Assembly: GCA_023548195.1 (NCBI GenBank)
Contig: JAJHZJ010000579.1
Coordinates: 1,583,545 to 1,647,544 of the forward strand
Length of the DNA: 64,000 nucleotides
Direction: 5' to 3'
Source: Bettongia penicillata ogilbyi
Taxonomy: Eukaryota; Chordata; Mammalia; Diprotodontia; Potoroidae
This document shows positions 21,819-33,326 of this stretch, in pieces. Position 1 is the stretch's first letter. The number at the start of each line of letters is the position of its first letter. The translations under genes and the position numbers were made by a program. The notes under the pieces were generated by a model. The model saw only the letters and a list, made by a program, of their open reading frames with translations. It made no database searches and was not told the DNA's origin.

Positions 21819-22055
21819 GCAGGAGGCAGCTAAATGGTACAGTGGACAGAGCACTGGGCTTGAGTTAAAATTCAGCTCCAGATACTGTGTTATCCTGAGC
21901 AAGTCACCTAACATGTCTATGCCTCAGTTTCCTCAGCTGTAAATTAAGGATAGTAATGGCACCTACCTCACAGGGTTATCATGAGAATCAAATGAGGTAA
22001 TATTTGTAAAAATGCTTAGCCCAGTGCCTGGCACATAGCTCTATATGAATGCTTA
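21819..22055 (+). mobile_element. SINE with Mar1-like head and MIR-like 3' half
   Basis: The head 'aggcagctaaatggtacagtggacagagcactgggc' is Mar1-like. The 3' half 'cacctacctcacagggttatcatgag' and 'cccagtgcctggcacatag' is MIR-like. This matches composite marsupial SINEs. Confidence 0.75.
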
Positions 22056-22205
22056 TTTTCTTTCTATATGTGTTTACTATATTTCAGGTACTGTGCTAGG
22101 TACCTGAGATACAAAGAAAAAGCAAAAATCATGTCAGAGGCATAATTGGAATCCAGGTCTTCTGACATCAGAGCAAATGATTTTTCCTACTATATTCTGC
22201 TGAGG

Positions 22206-23340
22206 TGGAGCCAAGATGGCAGAATAAAAGTAGGGACTCACCTGATCTCTCCTCCAGACCCTTCCAAATACCTTTGAAAAATGACTCCAAACAAATTCTA
22301 GAGCAGCAAAACCCACAAAAAGATGGAGTAAAACAAATTTCCAGCCCAAGACAACTTTAAAGATCATCAGAAAAGGTCTGTTGCATCAGGGTGAGGGAAG
22401 AGCATATTCCAGCACAGGGTAGGCCAGTTCAGACAACAAAGCAGCAGGACTCAAGGCGATTGAATCACTCATGGTAGCCACTCATTTCCAGACCTCTCAG
22501 TCCACATATGTCAAAGACAACTTAGAAGCTCAGCAGGAAAGGTCTGTCACACCTGAATGAGAGTGCAACATTGTCCAGCACAGGCCATACCAGCACAGCA
22601 AACCAGGAGCAGGCCTTGTGAGTGCCGAAATCAGCAGTGACAGCAGCTACTTCCTGAGCTCTCAGACCACAGATGGTAAGGGGGTCAAACAATTCATAAG
22701 GGACTTCATAGGTTTAAACTGTTTACATTCCTACATGGGAAGATGATATTTATAACTCATAAGACCTTTCCCATTACTAGGGTATCTATAAGGAACATAA
22801 TATAGACAGGGAGCACAAAGTCAGTTGAATATGAAGAGACAATACCTAAAAAATAAAATTAAGGGGTGAGGGAGAGGAATGTACTGGGAAAAAGAAAAAG
22901 GCAGAGGTAAAATGGGGTAAAGTATATCACGTAAAATAGGAAAGAAAAAGCTTTTGCAGTGGAGGGGAAGGGGGAGAAGCTTAGGGGGAAATGAGTGAAC
23001 CTTACTCTTAGCAGAACTGGCTCAAAGAGGTAATAACATACACAGTCATTTGGATATAGAAATTGATCTTACCCTACAGGAAAAGAGAAGGTGAGGGTGA
23101 TAGAAGAGAGCGCAGATTGAGAAAGGGGGTAGTCAGAAGTAAATAGAAGAGACAGGGTTAAAGGAGGGAGAGAATAGAACAAATGAGGGGGAATAGGATA
23201 GAGGGAAATACCCTTAGCAATAGTAACTGTGAAAAAAATTTTGAAGCAAGTTTCTTTGACAAAGTCCTCATTTCTCAAACATATAGAGTCAAATTTATAA
23301 AAATGACTCATTTCCCAATTGACAAAGTCACTACTGACCT
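22206..23340 (+). mobile_element. Rearranged L1/HAL1-like element lacking ORF1
   Basis: The 5' end 'gaggtggagccaagatggcag' and 'agagcagcaaaacccacaaaaag' match the 5' ends at 33,327, 45,914 and 63,189. At about 22,690 the sequence jumps to the 3' UTR text 'aactgtttacattcctacatgg', which in the complete copies follows the ORF1 stop. ORF1 is therefore missing. The right end from about 23,229 ('gaagcaagtttctttgacaaag', 'cctcatttctcaaac') is L1 3'-region text of the kind seen in antisense near 58,100-58,190. It is an internally deleted or composite copy. Confidence 0.65.
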
Positions 23341-24305
23341 AGAGAATCAATTCAATTAAGCAAGCATTTATTAAGTGCCTTTCCAGTGGAGACTGCATGG
23401 AAGGTGGCTTCACAGAGTATGACGCATCTAGTTAATATCTGAAGGAAGGGAAATCTATTCCAAACATGGGGGAGTGTTGAGTAAATGTATGGAAATGGAA
23501 GAAGCATGAAAAAATGATAATTTCATTGGACTAGATGATAAAAACTGTGAGATAATGCTTGGCTATTAGATTGGAGTCCAACTGTTGAGAGCTTTGAATA
23601 CCAAGGTCAGAAGTTTAAACTTTATGAAGTCAGCAATGGGGAATAATAGAAGTTTTTTGAGTAAAGTAACATAACCAGAGTAGTACACTAGGAAGATAAT
23701 TTGGCAATTATGTGGAGGATTGATTGGAGAGAGGAGAGATAGAAGGACCATTTGGGATGCTACGACCATAGTCTAGGCAAGAAGGACTGGCCAACTATGG
23801 ATATGGGAATTGAGAGGGAAGAGTCAAAGATGCCTCTGAGGCTTGGAGCTTGTGTCCTGAGAGGTTTGGGCCATGCCATTAACAGAGATAAAGAAATCAG
23901 AGAAAGGACACATTTTGAGGAAACATCATGAGCTAGGTTTTAAAGGTTTTGAAGGAAGGTAGTATTTGAGTTGGGCTTTAAAGGATGAATAAGAATTCAA
24001 TCAACAGAGTCAACAAGCATTTATTAAGTGCTTACTGTATGAAGATTTGAATTCAGGTCTTTCTGATTCAAGTCCATATACCATGTCACCTCACTGCCTC
24101 ATCACTCAGATGCCTCAACAACAAAGTAAATACTGAGGAAACTACAGAATGTGTTTGAGAGTGACAGAGAACAGTTTTGTCTGTCTGGACTATGGAGACC
24201 ATAAATTGAGGTGAATTAAAATGAGATAAGGAGAAAAAGGTGAAATGGTGACATTTTATAAAGTACCTTGAAGTCAGCTTGAAGAATGTAAAAGTATTCA
24301 TTATT
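23341..24305 (-). mobile_element. L2 LINE remnants, minus
   Basis: Two antisense L2 tails, 'aagcaagcatttattaagtgcc' (about 23,358) and 'aacaagcatttattaagtgcttactg' (about 24,012). The body between them includes 'gagctttgaataccaaggtcag' and 'agaccatagtctaggcaagaagg'-like antisense coding text. Heavily decayed. Confidence 0.5.
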
Positions 24306-25127
24306 ATTATCAATTCCTGGATTAAAAATCTTCAGTTCTTTGTTTTCTATAAAATAAAGTCCAGTCTCCTTAACCTGGTATTCAAAGTCCTCCACATTTT
24401 ATGAATAATACACTTTTCTAGCCTAACTTTTCATTATTGATTTCAGGAATCTATGCTTTGGCACTCTTTCCTTAATTTAGCCCATAATTTGCTACCTCTG
24501 TGCCTTTTTAATTTTTCTATGAAATTGAAAATTGTCAACAAACATAAACATTTCCTGATATGAAGAACAAAATAAGAGGAATATATATGTACATATATAT
24601 TATTCATAATGTTGTATACATATATATGTATTAATATATGTGCATGTGTGTGCATGTGTGTGTGTGTGTGTGTAATCCCTAGTAGGTATAGCCTGGATTT
24701 TTTTAAGTACCACTTGAATTTTATAGGGTAGGTTAAACCCTGGACTGCTCCTCTGAGACCCCATCTGAAATTCCTCCTTTTTTTTATTGATGCTCTTTTG
24801 TTTCTTTCCTTCTCTTTTCATTTTTTATCACTATCACTACCCCCCATCTTCCTATATATAAAAACTCTTTCTTGCTATAAATAACACAGTCAAGTATATT
24901 CCCTTGCCTAAAATGTATTCTCCTTGACCTATCTCCACTTGTTGGAAATTTTCTCATCTTCTTCAAGACTCAGGAGAAAGCTTACTTTTCCATCAAGCAT
25001 TCTTTGATTGCCCTAGACTCATGTAGCCACTTCCTCCTTTAAACTATTAGAGAACTTTGTTCAAAGAGCTGCTATACATTTGATATATTCTAAATTGTAT
25101 AATAAATATTTCTATAATCAAATATGA
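24306..25127 (+). mobile_element. L2 LINE 3' half, plus
   Basis: Contains 'ccagtctccttaacctggtattcaaag', 'cctaaaatgtattctccttg', 'tcatcttcttcaagactcagg', and 'catcaagcattctttgattgcc', in the order of the L2 C-terminus and 3' UTR. An AT/TG-rich microsatellite is embedded. Confidence 0.55.
24577..24673. repeat. (AT)n/(GT)n compound microsatellite
   Basis: Alternating ATAT/ACAT stretches followed by TGTGTGTG up to 24,673. Left boundary approximate. Confidence 0.85.
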
Positions 25128-25340
25128 ATCCATCAATAAACATTTATTAAGCGCCTACTCTGACAAGCATTGTGCTAAAGAGAGAAAAACTAGTATCTTT
25201 GTCTATGGTTGCTCTAGAATAATACTCAACTTATGCCAAAGGATATCATTTTCTTTGAAATCATAAATGTTACAGATGGAATTGCCATTGCTCTTGCTGA
25301 TGACCTTCGATACATTTTAAGGCTCTGCCTTAAATAATTT
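25128..25340 (-). mobile_element. L2 tail fragment, minus, plus unassigned
   Basis: 'atcaataaacatttattaagcgcc' at about 25,131-25,155 is an antisense L2 tail. The next ~150 bp are unassigned. Confidence 0.4.
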
Positions 25341-25709
25341 GAATTCAGTTTGGCTAAAGGAGATCATAGAGTTATTGATTAATAGCTGCACATTCTTAAA
25401 GCACAAAAGTACCAAAGAAAAATCAGTAAGGTTGGGGACAGAAAGGGAGAAATGACTTTAATTGTCCTCCCTCCCCCATGACCACCAGCCTCAAATTTAG
25501 AAAATTTTGGGAGCTTAGAACTGCAAAATTTGCAAACTACTAAGATTTCATATTTTATATTCTGCTCAAATTTTCCTCTTCTTGATTTAATTTCATTTTT
25601 CTCATTCTAACCCACAATGTTGCTGATTTTTCTTTGGTGCTTATGTCCTTCAAGAATGTGTAGCTATTAATCAATAACTCTGTGATCTTCTTTGAGTCAA
25701 ACTAAGTTC
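25341..25709. repeat. ~98-bp inverted repeat with ~170-bp spacer
   Basis: The left arm 25,341-25,437 and the right arm about 25,611-25,709 are reverse complements at roughly 87% over the best ~85 bp. They share the core 'gagttattgattaatagct' (left arm) and its complement. The spacer has no coding frame. It could be a terminal-inverted-repeat transposon, two opposed copies of one repeat, or a hairpin-forming locus. Confidence 0.8.
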
Positions 25710-26199
25710 AATTCTTTCCATCTTCTCTCATAATTTTTTCTGCCTAGCTCATCCATCATCTTTTCATTGCTCATCTCTTAGCTCTTCACGATTCATCCAA
25801 CGTGGCTAAAACTCAATTCTATATTCTCAGTGTTGCTTCTGCAAAGACAAATGAAGAGTTACTTCACTTCTTGGCTCCATGACATGATATCATAGGTCTG
25901 TAATTGGAGCTGAATTAGCATTGACCTTTCTTCTTTGAATTCTGGGTCCTGTTGCCCTTTCCAACTCAGATTTAATTTTTTGCTGCTACCACCACAGCTA
26001 CCTTTATAGATGGCAACTTTCCAGGTTTCTCCTCATTTAGGATCTCTGTTTCTCATTATTTACTGTCCATAATGGGATAAAAAGATTCTTCATTTTTTTC
26101 TTCAATGTGATAAAGAAGGGGGTGCAGGTCTGTTTAAAACATGTCTGGTTCTCCAGTAGATAAATAACCAAAGAGTAACAGAAAGTTATGAGGAAAAGA
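25710..26199. other. Unassigned sequence
   Basis: No gene or recognised element. Confidence 0.35.
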
Positions 26200-26496
26200 G
26201 TTACAAACCAACAACCAATGAGAAACTGGTCCAAATCACTAATAATAAGAAAAAGGTGAATTGAAACAACTGAGAGTTCACCTCACATACTTCAGAAGGA
26301 CAGAGATGACAAAAGAGAGAAATAGTCGAGGGTTATGGCAGTGGAAGGGAAGAAGTAAAATGAAGTTTTGTTGGTGGAGCTATGAATTGGTTCAATGACT
26401 GGGAAATTGGAATTATGTCTTAAATGCAATTAAATTGCACAGGCTCTTTGATCAAGCAAATAGCTATATACCCTAAGTCAAAGACAGAAACATAAG

Positions 26497-26555
<59 letters not shown>

Positions 26556-26640
26556 AAAATATTCACACCAGTGCTTTTTGTGGTAACAAACTACAAATTA
26601 AGTGGGCATCCATCAGTTGTGCCATACAAAGTTCAGAGCA
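26200..26640 (+). mobile_element. L1 3' region, plus, split by an (AT)n run
   Basis: L1 3'-region text: 'tccaaatcactaataataag', 'gaaacaactgagagttcacc', 'ttgttggtggagctatgaattgg', 'tgctttttgtggtaac', 'gtgggcatccatcag'. The (AT)n run sits inside it. Confidence 0.7.
26499..26552. repeat. (AT)27 microsatellite
   Basis: 54 bp of uninterrupted AT inside an L1 3' remnant. Confidence 0.97.
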
Positions 26641-27424
26641 GTAAATCTGAAGTCAGAAGATCCCAATGACGCTCACCACTTGAGTCATACTAAATAAATC
26701 TCTTAAGCACAGTTATCATCACTAAAAGAAATACAATGAAAGTATATGGAAATATGATTAATTGAGTATTTATTAAGTGCCTACCATGTGCACAAGTATT
26801 GGGAGAACCACTTTATAATTTATCTTTTAACAATTAGGGTTAAATATTTGGTAAAAGAAATTATAATGAGTACTTCACCTAGTACAGTGTTCTGAATGTA
26901 TTAACTATTTCATAAATAATACTTGACTATGAGCAGGTATGTTATTTAATCAGTTTGAACTTAAAAAATTGTGAAGCACCTATTTATAGGGCTCAAAATG
27001 TCATCCACAAACAGGAGCATGATAACCTTGTCATCTATAGGGAATAATTCCATTTGGATTCATTTAAAGTAGAACTGCCATAATAGCACGTTCATTATAG
27101 TGCTTCTTTCCTCAATTTCATCCATGTTTAATTGGTCTACAGATCAACTTAACAATTCACAGAGGAACAAGCAAATAGATTTTTAAATGCCTTAGTCCTT
27201 TGAATTAGTCCAACTTGAAGGGATGCTATAGCTGGACAAATCCAGAACAGGACAGTCTAAAGACTACAGGCTGGATTGTATCTGAGAAATAGTACAGTTT
27301 TCAAAAATCCAAACTACTCTTTGTCATAAAATCTTCACTTTAATATTACTATTTTCCTAGTGATAGTATATATGAATATACTATAATATGAATATATATA
27401 TGAATCATTAAACTCCATACTTTT
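26641..27424. other. Unassigned AT-rich sequence
   Basis: A short antisense L2 tail 'gagtatttattaagtgcctaccatg' lies at about 26,764-26,790. Otherwise no gene or recognised repeat. Confidence 0.35.
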
Positions 27425-28280
27425 CTAATTAATCAAGTTACAAACATTTATTAAGTGCTTATGGCGTACCAGGCCCTGTGCTACCCACTGAGCATGCAAA
27501 GATGAAAATGAAAAATGCCATTAAATAAGTTTACTTTATATCACAGGGACAACATGTACACATTTAAGTATATGAAAATATATTTAACATAAGCATAAGG
27601 TAATAGAGGAAGGTACTAGCATCTGGAAAGTAAGGGAAGATTAATGTAGAAAATGAAAATTGAGTTGAGCTTCAAAAGGAATTGGGGATTCTGAGACGCA
27701 GGGGTGTCAGAGTGCATTCCGACCATGAGGAACAGCATGTGGAGAGCAAAGAAACAGGGGATGGATTGTCATTTGAGGAACAGAGGAAAGGCCAATTTGC
27801 CTGAACCATAGAAAATGTGAAGGGGAGTGATGTTTAACTTGGCTGGCAAGGTAGGATGGGTCCAGATTGTGAGAAGCTTTAAATATAAATAAAGAGGTGG
27901 TTTTGTTAGTGTTTTTTACCTTAAGGAGTTTTGAACAATGAAATGACATGTTTGGACCTGTGCTTAAGGGGGAAAAAATCACTTTGGTAGTTGTATGGAG
28001 AGTGAATTGGAAAAGGAAGCAATTTAGAGAGGGAGAACGACTAGGATGGCATTCTTATATTCTAGGAAGAGGTGATGAGTGCCTAAGGGAGGATGGTGTA
28101 CATATAACTGAGAGAAGAGGATGGAGGAAAGAGATACTGGTGAAGGTAGACCCAACAAGACTGGGCAACAGATTGGATGAGTGGGATAAAGGAGAGAATG
28201 TAAACTTTGAGTTTCAGAGAATAGGGGGAAAACTCATAGTGGAAGAAAGTAGGCTGCAGCATTTTGTCAATGATTAATTA
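27425..28280 (-). mobile_element. L2 LINE 3' half, minus
   Basis: The tail 'caaacatttattaagtgcttatgg' at the left is followed by the antisense 3' UTR and C-terminal coding region: 'gaacagcatgtggagagcaaag', 'ccagattgtgagaagctttaaat', 'gaaatgacatgtttggacctg', 'gaggtgatgagtgcctaa'. The order fits one continuous minus-strand L2. Confidence 0.65.
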
Positions 28281-28311
28281 CTTGAATACAAGGAATAACA
28301 TAAGAAATATA

Positions 28312-28410
28312 ATGACGATAGTTATGATGGTGATGATGATGGTGATGGTGGTGATGGTGATTGGTGATATGACTGCTGTTGTCTGTGATGGTGACGATGA
28401 GGATGACGAT
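28312..28410. repeat. Degenerate (GAT/GGT)n array
   Basis: Imperfect trinucleotide and hexanucleotide repeats of GATGGT type. It abuts the 3' (left) end of a minus-strand MIR, which suggests growth from the SINE tail. Confidence 0.9.
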
Positions 28411-28960
28411 ATTAGCTGCATACTTATATAGCATTTGACGATTTTTAAAGAATTTGACATATATTATTTCATTTGATCCACATAACTTTGTGAAATAGTT
28501 TCTATTATACTAATCCCTTCCACATCATGAGAGTTAGAGACGTGGTGCCCCCACGATCTGGGAAACCTGTGTAAAATTTTGTCATCTTTCCTTCATACCA
28601 GAGAAGAAGTCATCTTCTGGGGTGTTTACAGTACCTTACTGTAAAATTTAGGTTGACAATGTACAATATTATACATATGTTTTACGCATTTGTGAGTTTT
28701 TAAACTTTTTTCTGTTGTCATCTGTGGTTTCTGCAAAACTCCCCCAAAATTCCCTTTTAATTTCTTATGCCAATCTGCAATATATCGAAACCAGGATGAG
28801 GAAGGGATGACTGTACTGCCATTCTATAGACAAGGAAATCAAGATGAGAGGAGATAAGTAGCTTAGTCAGGGTCATACAGCGAGTCAGTGAAAGAAACAA
28901 GATTTGAACCCATGTCTTTAAAGTCCAGGATTGTATCCACTATTCCCCTCTGCTTCTCCC
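28411..28960 (-). mobile_element. MIR SINE, minus, split by a ~300-bp insertion
   Basis: Left part: 'tagctgcatacttatatagcat' and 'tattatttcatttgatccacataac'. Right part: 'gacaaggaaatcaagatgag', 'tcagggtcatacagcgagtc', 'atttgaacccatgtcttta'. The two halves join to a normal MIR if about 28,519-28,817 is removed. Confidence 0.7.
28519..28817. mobile_element. ~300-bp insertion in MIR, possibly a DNA transposon fossil
   Basis: Non-MIR sequence containing 'ggtgcccccacgatctgggaa', 'tttacagtaccttactgtaaaa' and 'gcaatatatcgaaacc'. It lies between the two MIR halves. Its style resembles an old Tigger-like nonautonomous transposon, but I cannot name it or see clear terminal repeats. Confidence 0.45.
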
Positions 28961-29409
28961 ATATTAATGGCATCACAGTACTACCAAAAGTATCAAAGTA
29001 TTGAGCATATAAGAGCATTGTTTAGGCACTATGAGAATAACAAAGGTAAATGATGCAGTCCTTTCCCTCAGAGAGCTTACAGTCTGGGTAAAGGGAGATT
29101 ATTTATGAGTTCTATTTATTGAGACAAGCCCAGTAATGTAGAACCTATAATCAAGCCACTGCTATTAATTCTGAAGATTTTCTAATATCAGTTAGAAGGG
29201 GCAGGGAGAGAAAGAAGGAAGTAAATGCAATAGAATTCTAATATGATATTTATTTTTAGAAATAATGCAAATTGTCATATTTCTCAAAACATATTCTTAG
29301 GTGGATCTTAATTTTCACAGGCAATAAGTTCCTATACTAAAAATATGACAACATATTTCAATTACTATAGTTGAAGAAATAGAATCCATCATTTCTGCGT
29401 TGTCAAGTT
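28961..29409 (-). mobile_element. L2 fragment, minus, and unassigned flank
   Basis: 'gagcattgtttaggcactatgag' and 'ccctcagagagcttacagtctgg' (about 29,010-29,095) are antisense L2 tail text. 29,110-29,409 is unassigned. Confidence 0.4.
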
Positions 29410-29620
29410 GACAGTAATTCAAGAATGGTGGACTTAGACTCAGAAAGATATGAGTTCAAAACATACCTCAGACCCCCAAGTAAGTGACAATCTCTTTGTG
29501 TCTTCATCTAAAAACAGACAACAACAGTGCCTACTTCACAATGTTAGAATCAAATGAGATAGTGTATATATAGAAGCATTTCAAATCTTAAAGGGCTATA
29601 TAAAATTCAATAATTAATAT
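29410..29620 (+). mobile_element. MIR SINE, plus, diverged
   Basis: 'gatatgagttcaaaacatacctcag', 'gtgcctacttcacaatgttag', 'aatcaaatgagatagtg' follow MIR order. Confidence 0.5.
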
Positions 29621-29654
29621 TAATAGTAATGTTTCTGGAATAAAATATTCTGAT

Positions 29655-30035
29655 GACATGCTTCAATACTCTTCACTTTAGCTATTGTCTCCCTCATATA
29701 CAGCCAGTAAAAATAAATCTAAGATTAGCCTATCTTTTAAGATCTCCCACATCTTTGCTGTTACATAGATTGCATCTATGTATGGAATTCACTCCATCCT
29801 CAGCATCACTTCTTGGAATTCCTGCTTTCCTTCAATTCAAGATGCAGCTCAGGGACCACCTTCTATATGAAGTTTTTCCTGATTTGCCTCATTCCAAATC
29901 CCCAGCTATTAGGACATTTCCTCACATGTTGTTTTCTCTATTAGAATGTGAGCTGCTTAAGAACAGAGATTTTTTTTCTATGCAGACATTATCTGGCAGA
30001 TAGAAAATGCTTATTAATTCTTGTTACTTGACTGA
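29655..30035 (+). mobile_element. L2 LINE 3' end, plus
   Basis: 'tggaattcctgctttccttc', 'aagatgcagctcagggacc', 'gaagtttttcctgatttgcc', 'agaatgtgagctgcttaagaac', ending 'aatgcttattaattcttgttacttgactgag'. Good L2 3' end. Confidence 0.7.
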
Positions 30036-31429
30036 GTCCCCCATTATGCAAATAGACACCTTATCCTGAGGAACTCCTGATGTCAGAATTCCTTCCACCA
30101 GTGCAGTTCTATTACCCTTCCAAGAGAGTAGATTCCTGGGAGATTCCTGAGGCACAAAGAGATTAAACTCTACTCATAATATTGTCTACACTTTAAAAAA
30201 CATTCTGCTCTTTGATCTACTGTATATACTAAAAAAATAAGAAAATAAAAGTGACTCAGACTGTCTAGGCTCACATAGTCATGTAAGTTTCAGAGGTAGA
30301 ATTTGAATTTAGGTCTCTCTACCTCCGAGCTTTTTCCTGTCTACCACCCTAAGTTGCCTTCATTATCCAACATTATCATTACTATAAAGAGGATTTGCAC
30401 CAATAACTACTATTTATCAAAACCCCATTTGAAGCATTAAGTGTTCCTACAGATGTTAAACCATGTATTTCTTATGACTGTGACAAATCATTTGAAAATA
30501 CAATAAATACAACCTTGATGAAATCCCCAGGACCAAGAAGATATCAGGTCTCTAGATGCAATTTGTGAATAAAAATGATGATAATTCACTCAGAAATTAA
30601 ATAGTATATTAATGCATTCATAAAAATCTAATGCATACATCCTGATGATATAGACATTGTGTCATTAATTCTCAATTAGCTTCTTTTCTCCACTTTATTT
30701 TTTATAGCAAAATTACTCTTATTACCATGTTCTTATCTAAACCTTAGAGAGAAGTGGTTTAACACTTAATAAGGTTAAAGATTGTGTAAGACTCTTAAAT
30801 ATAATTAGTTCGATCTCACTGATTAGTAGCATCTAAATGTCTTATGAGTTGACCCCAGAATAAGCCATTTCAAGTGAGATACTTCAGCAGTGAACACCGT
30901 ATTTGAACAAAGAGTCTTGGTGTCCTCTGCTGGCAACTGATCTTCATAGTTTTCTAAATGAAATAATGTTTATCCCAGCTTATATGATACTACTAAACCT
31001 TAAGGTGCATGGCTTACAGAAAGGAAAAAAATCTCAAAAAGTTTTCAGGAATGCTGCTATGTACATACTTCAAGAGCTACTTTCTCCAGTCATTCAACAT
31101 TTATTAAGTACCAACTGTAACCAAGTTATCAAGTTCATTGTTTTTACATTTTTAAAGTTGTTATTCATGTTTGTTGCTTTTATACTAGTGTTTTTCCTCT
31201 CTGTAAAAAGATGTAAAAGTTTGGGGACTTTTCATCCACGATCTGAAATTGTCTTCCAGAATATTTGGAATATGTAGGTTAATCAGTACATATTTGTCCA
31301 ACACTAATGTTGCAATATTTTATCATCATTGCCATTTTGGTGAAAATGAAGTGAAATTTAGAATAATTTTAACATCTCTTAGCATTTGTGATTTATAACA
31401 ATTATTAATACAATTATTCATTGCTTACA
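30036..31429. other. Mostly unassigned sequence
   Basis: A minus MIR trace lies at about 30,235-30,360 ('gctcacatagtcatgtaag', 'tttgaatttaggtctctc'), and an antisense L2 tail near 31,090-31,115. A frame of 124 codons at 30,903-31,277 has no recognisable domain and is most likely fortuitous. Confidence 0.4.
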
Positions 31430-32570
31430 ATTTTTCTTTTCAATTTGTTTCCCTTGAATACATATTCACTGTGGACTGGCTCATAGTCATATATTTGCAT
31501 CAGTTTCCTGATATGTTGGCTATCAGACTATTACCCAAGATATTTGGTGCAATGATTTTCCACCCAACAATTTCTCTTCTTATTTTATTTACATTGTTTT
31601 TGTTCATGGAAATTTTTTTTAATTTAAGTAATCAAAATTGTCTGCTTTATTTGTTATGACTATCCACATGTCATTTATTTAAGAACTTTTCTCAGTCATA
31701 GTTGTGAAAAGTATCCCTTTCAATTCTCATCTTTTTTCATGGTGATCTTTTATTGTTAGATCTCACCATTTACAGTTTACTTGTTATATAGTATAAGGTT
31801 CTTATCTAAATGCAGTTTTCTACCAAATTTGTTGAATAGTTTGTACTCTTGGATTTAATGACTATTGAACTACTAAGTTGATTATGGATCTTAACTTCTT
31901 TTTTTCCTATTTCTTCACTAGTAACAAATAGTTTTGATTTTTATTGTCATATAATATAGTTTGGAATCTGGTTCAGAGTGTTTTGTAGCTGTATTTATCA
32001 GTCCTCTATGGTTTGATAGTTTTACTGATATATAATTGTACAGAATATTTTCTGATCATTATTTTTATTTCCTTTCTGTAAGTTCACTTACCATTTTTGG
32101 CTATAATCAATTATGTTCATTAATTTTTCTTCTATCTCTTTTTAGTCAAGCTAATAAATGGTTTCTCAATATTGTTAGTCTTTCTTAAAAAGAACTTTTC
32201 ATTTTATTTATTGTTCAGATGACCTCTTTGTTTTAAATTTTACCCATATTTCTTCTAATATTCAAAATACTTTCATTTGTGCATATTTAGGGTCTATTAA
32301 CTTGGTTTTCTAGGTTTTTAAATTTTCCTACTTAAGTCATCAATGTTCTCTTTTTCTACTCTGTTGCTATATGCTTTTAGAGATGTGATTTTTCTGCTAA
32401 AAACTGCTTTAGCTTCATCCTTATTTTTGTTATGCTATCTACAGTTACTGTTTCATATATTTTTTCTTTGTTTCTGTTATTTTTTTCTTTTAGTCATTTA
32501 TTGTTGTGAATGTAGCTACTTACACATCCTTTAAGTCTATATCTATGCTTATGTTCCTGGTATTTATTTG
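31430..32570 (-). mobile_element. L1 ORF2 fragment, minus
   Basis: Antisense L1 text: 'tagttttgatttttattgtc', 'tcctctatggtttgatag', 'ctaataaatggtttctcaatattg', 'agaacttttcattttatttattg', 'ttgctatatgcttttagagatgtg'. AT-rich and broken. It belongs to a different part of ORF2 than the 5,620-6,487 piece. Confidence 0.6.
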
Positions 32571-33311
32571 ATTTATGACATAGCACTATGTATTTACATA
32601 CATATACATAAAACACGTAATATATACATAAAGATATGTAATATATAAATAATAAGATATAGACAACATATCACACATATATAGAATATGTTTAATATTT
32701 CTCTACTTTTAGGTTTATCTCTTTGTGCCAGAGTATGTAATCAGTTTGTGTTAAGGTAACTTCGAAATCTGAGAAACATATATATTTCATTTTACTATTC
32801 AGAAGACAGTAACAATTTTTCAGTTCTAAATTCTCACTATCCTTATAGACACTCAATCCACTCATGAGAAAGGTACAAACAGAAAAGTATAGTGTACAAT
32901 ATTACATGACAAGCCAATTAGAGTTGCAAAGATAAAGGCAATCAGGGTAGTTTTCTTACTGGTATGTGAGGTGGGTCTTAGAGAAATGAAAGAAATTTAG
33001 CAGAAAGCACTATAGGCATAGGGAATATCTTGAACAAAGATGAAAATGAGAAAATGAGAAAAATATGAAATGCTCCCAAAACAAGTACCGACTCTAGAAA
33101 TTCCAACATGGAGGGACTGAGAAGAGGATAGATCTAGTACAGTAGAGAAAAGAAGTTACAGTCGTTGAAGAAATAAATAATATGGAGAGGTTGTGTCCCT
33201 GAAGCAAAAGGGAAAGGGAATCTTTAGTTGGAGGAGATAGTCAATGGTGGTAAGAATTTAAAGGAAGGCTGAAAAGGATAAGGATAGGAAAGGCCAATGC
33301 ATTTCATCATT
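32571..33311. other. AT-rich stretch and diverged L2-like sequence
   Basis: 32,578-32,700 is ATATAC-type low-complexity sequence. 32,940-33,300 has weak antisense L2 resemblance ('aggtgggtcttagagaaatg', 'agcactataggcatagggaa'). No gene. Confidence 0.35.
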
Positions 33312-33326
33312 AGAAAGTCATTAGTA
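33312..33326. repeat. Target-site duplication, left (HAL1-like copy 1)
   Basis: AGAAAGTCATTAGTA matches AGAAAGTCATTAATA at 36,182-36,196 with one mismatch of 15. Confidence 0.85.

Noticed and set aside
30903..31277. 124-codon open frame
   Set aside because: AT-rich, no domain, no codon bias, no conserved context; length is compatible with chance.
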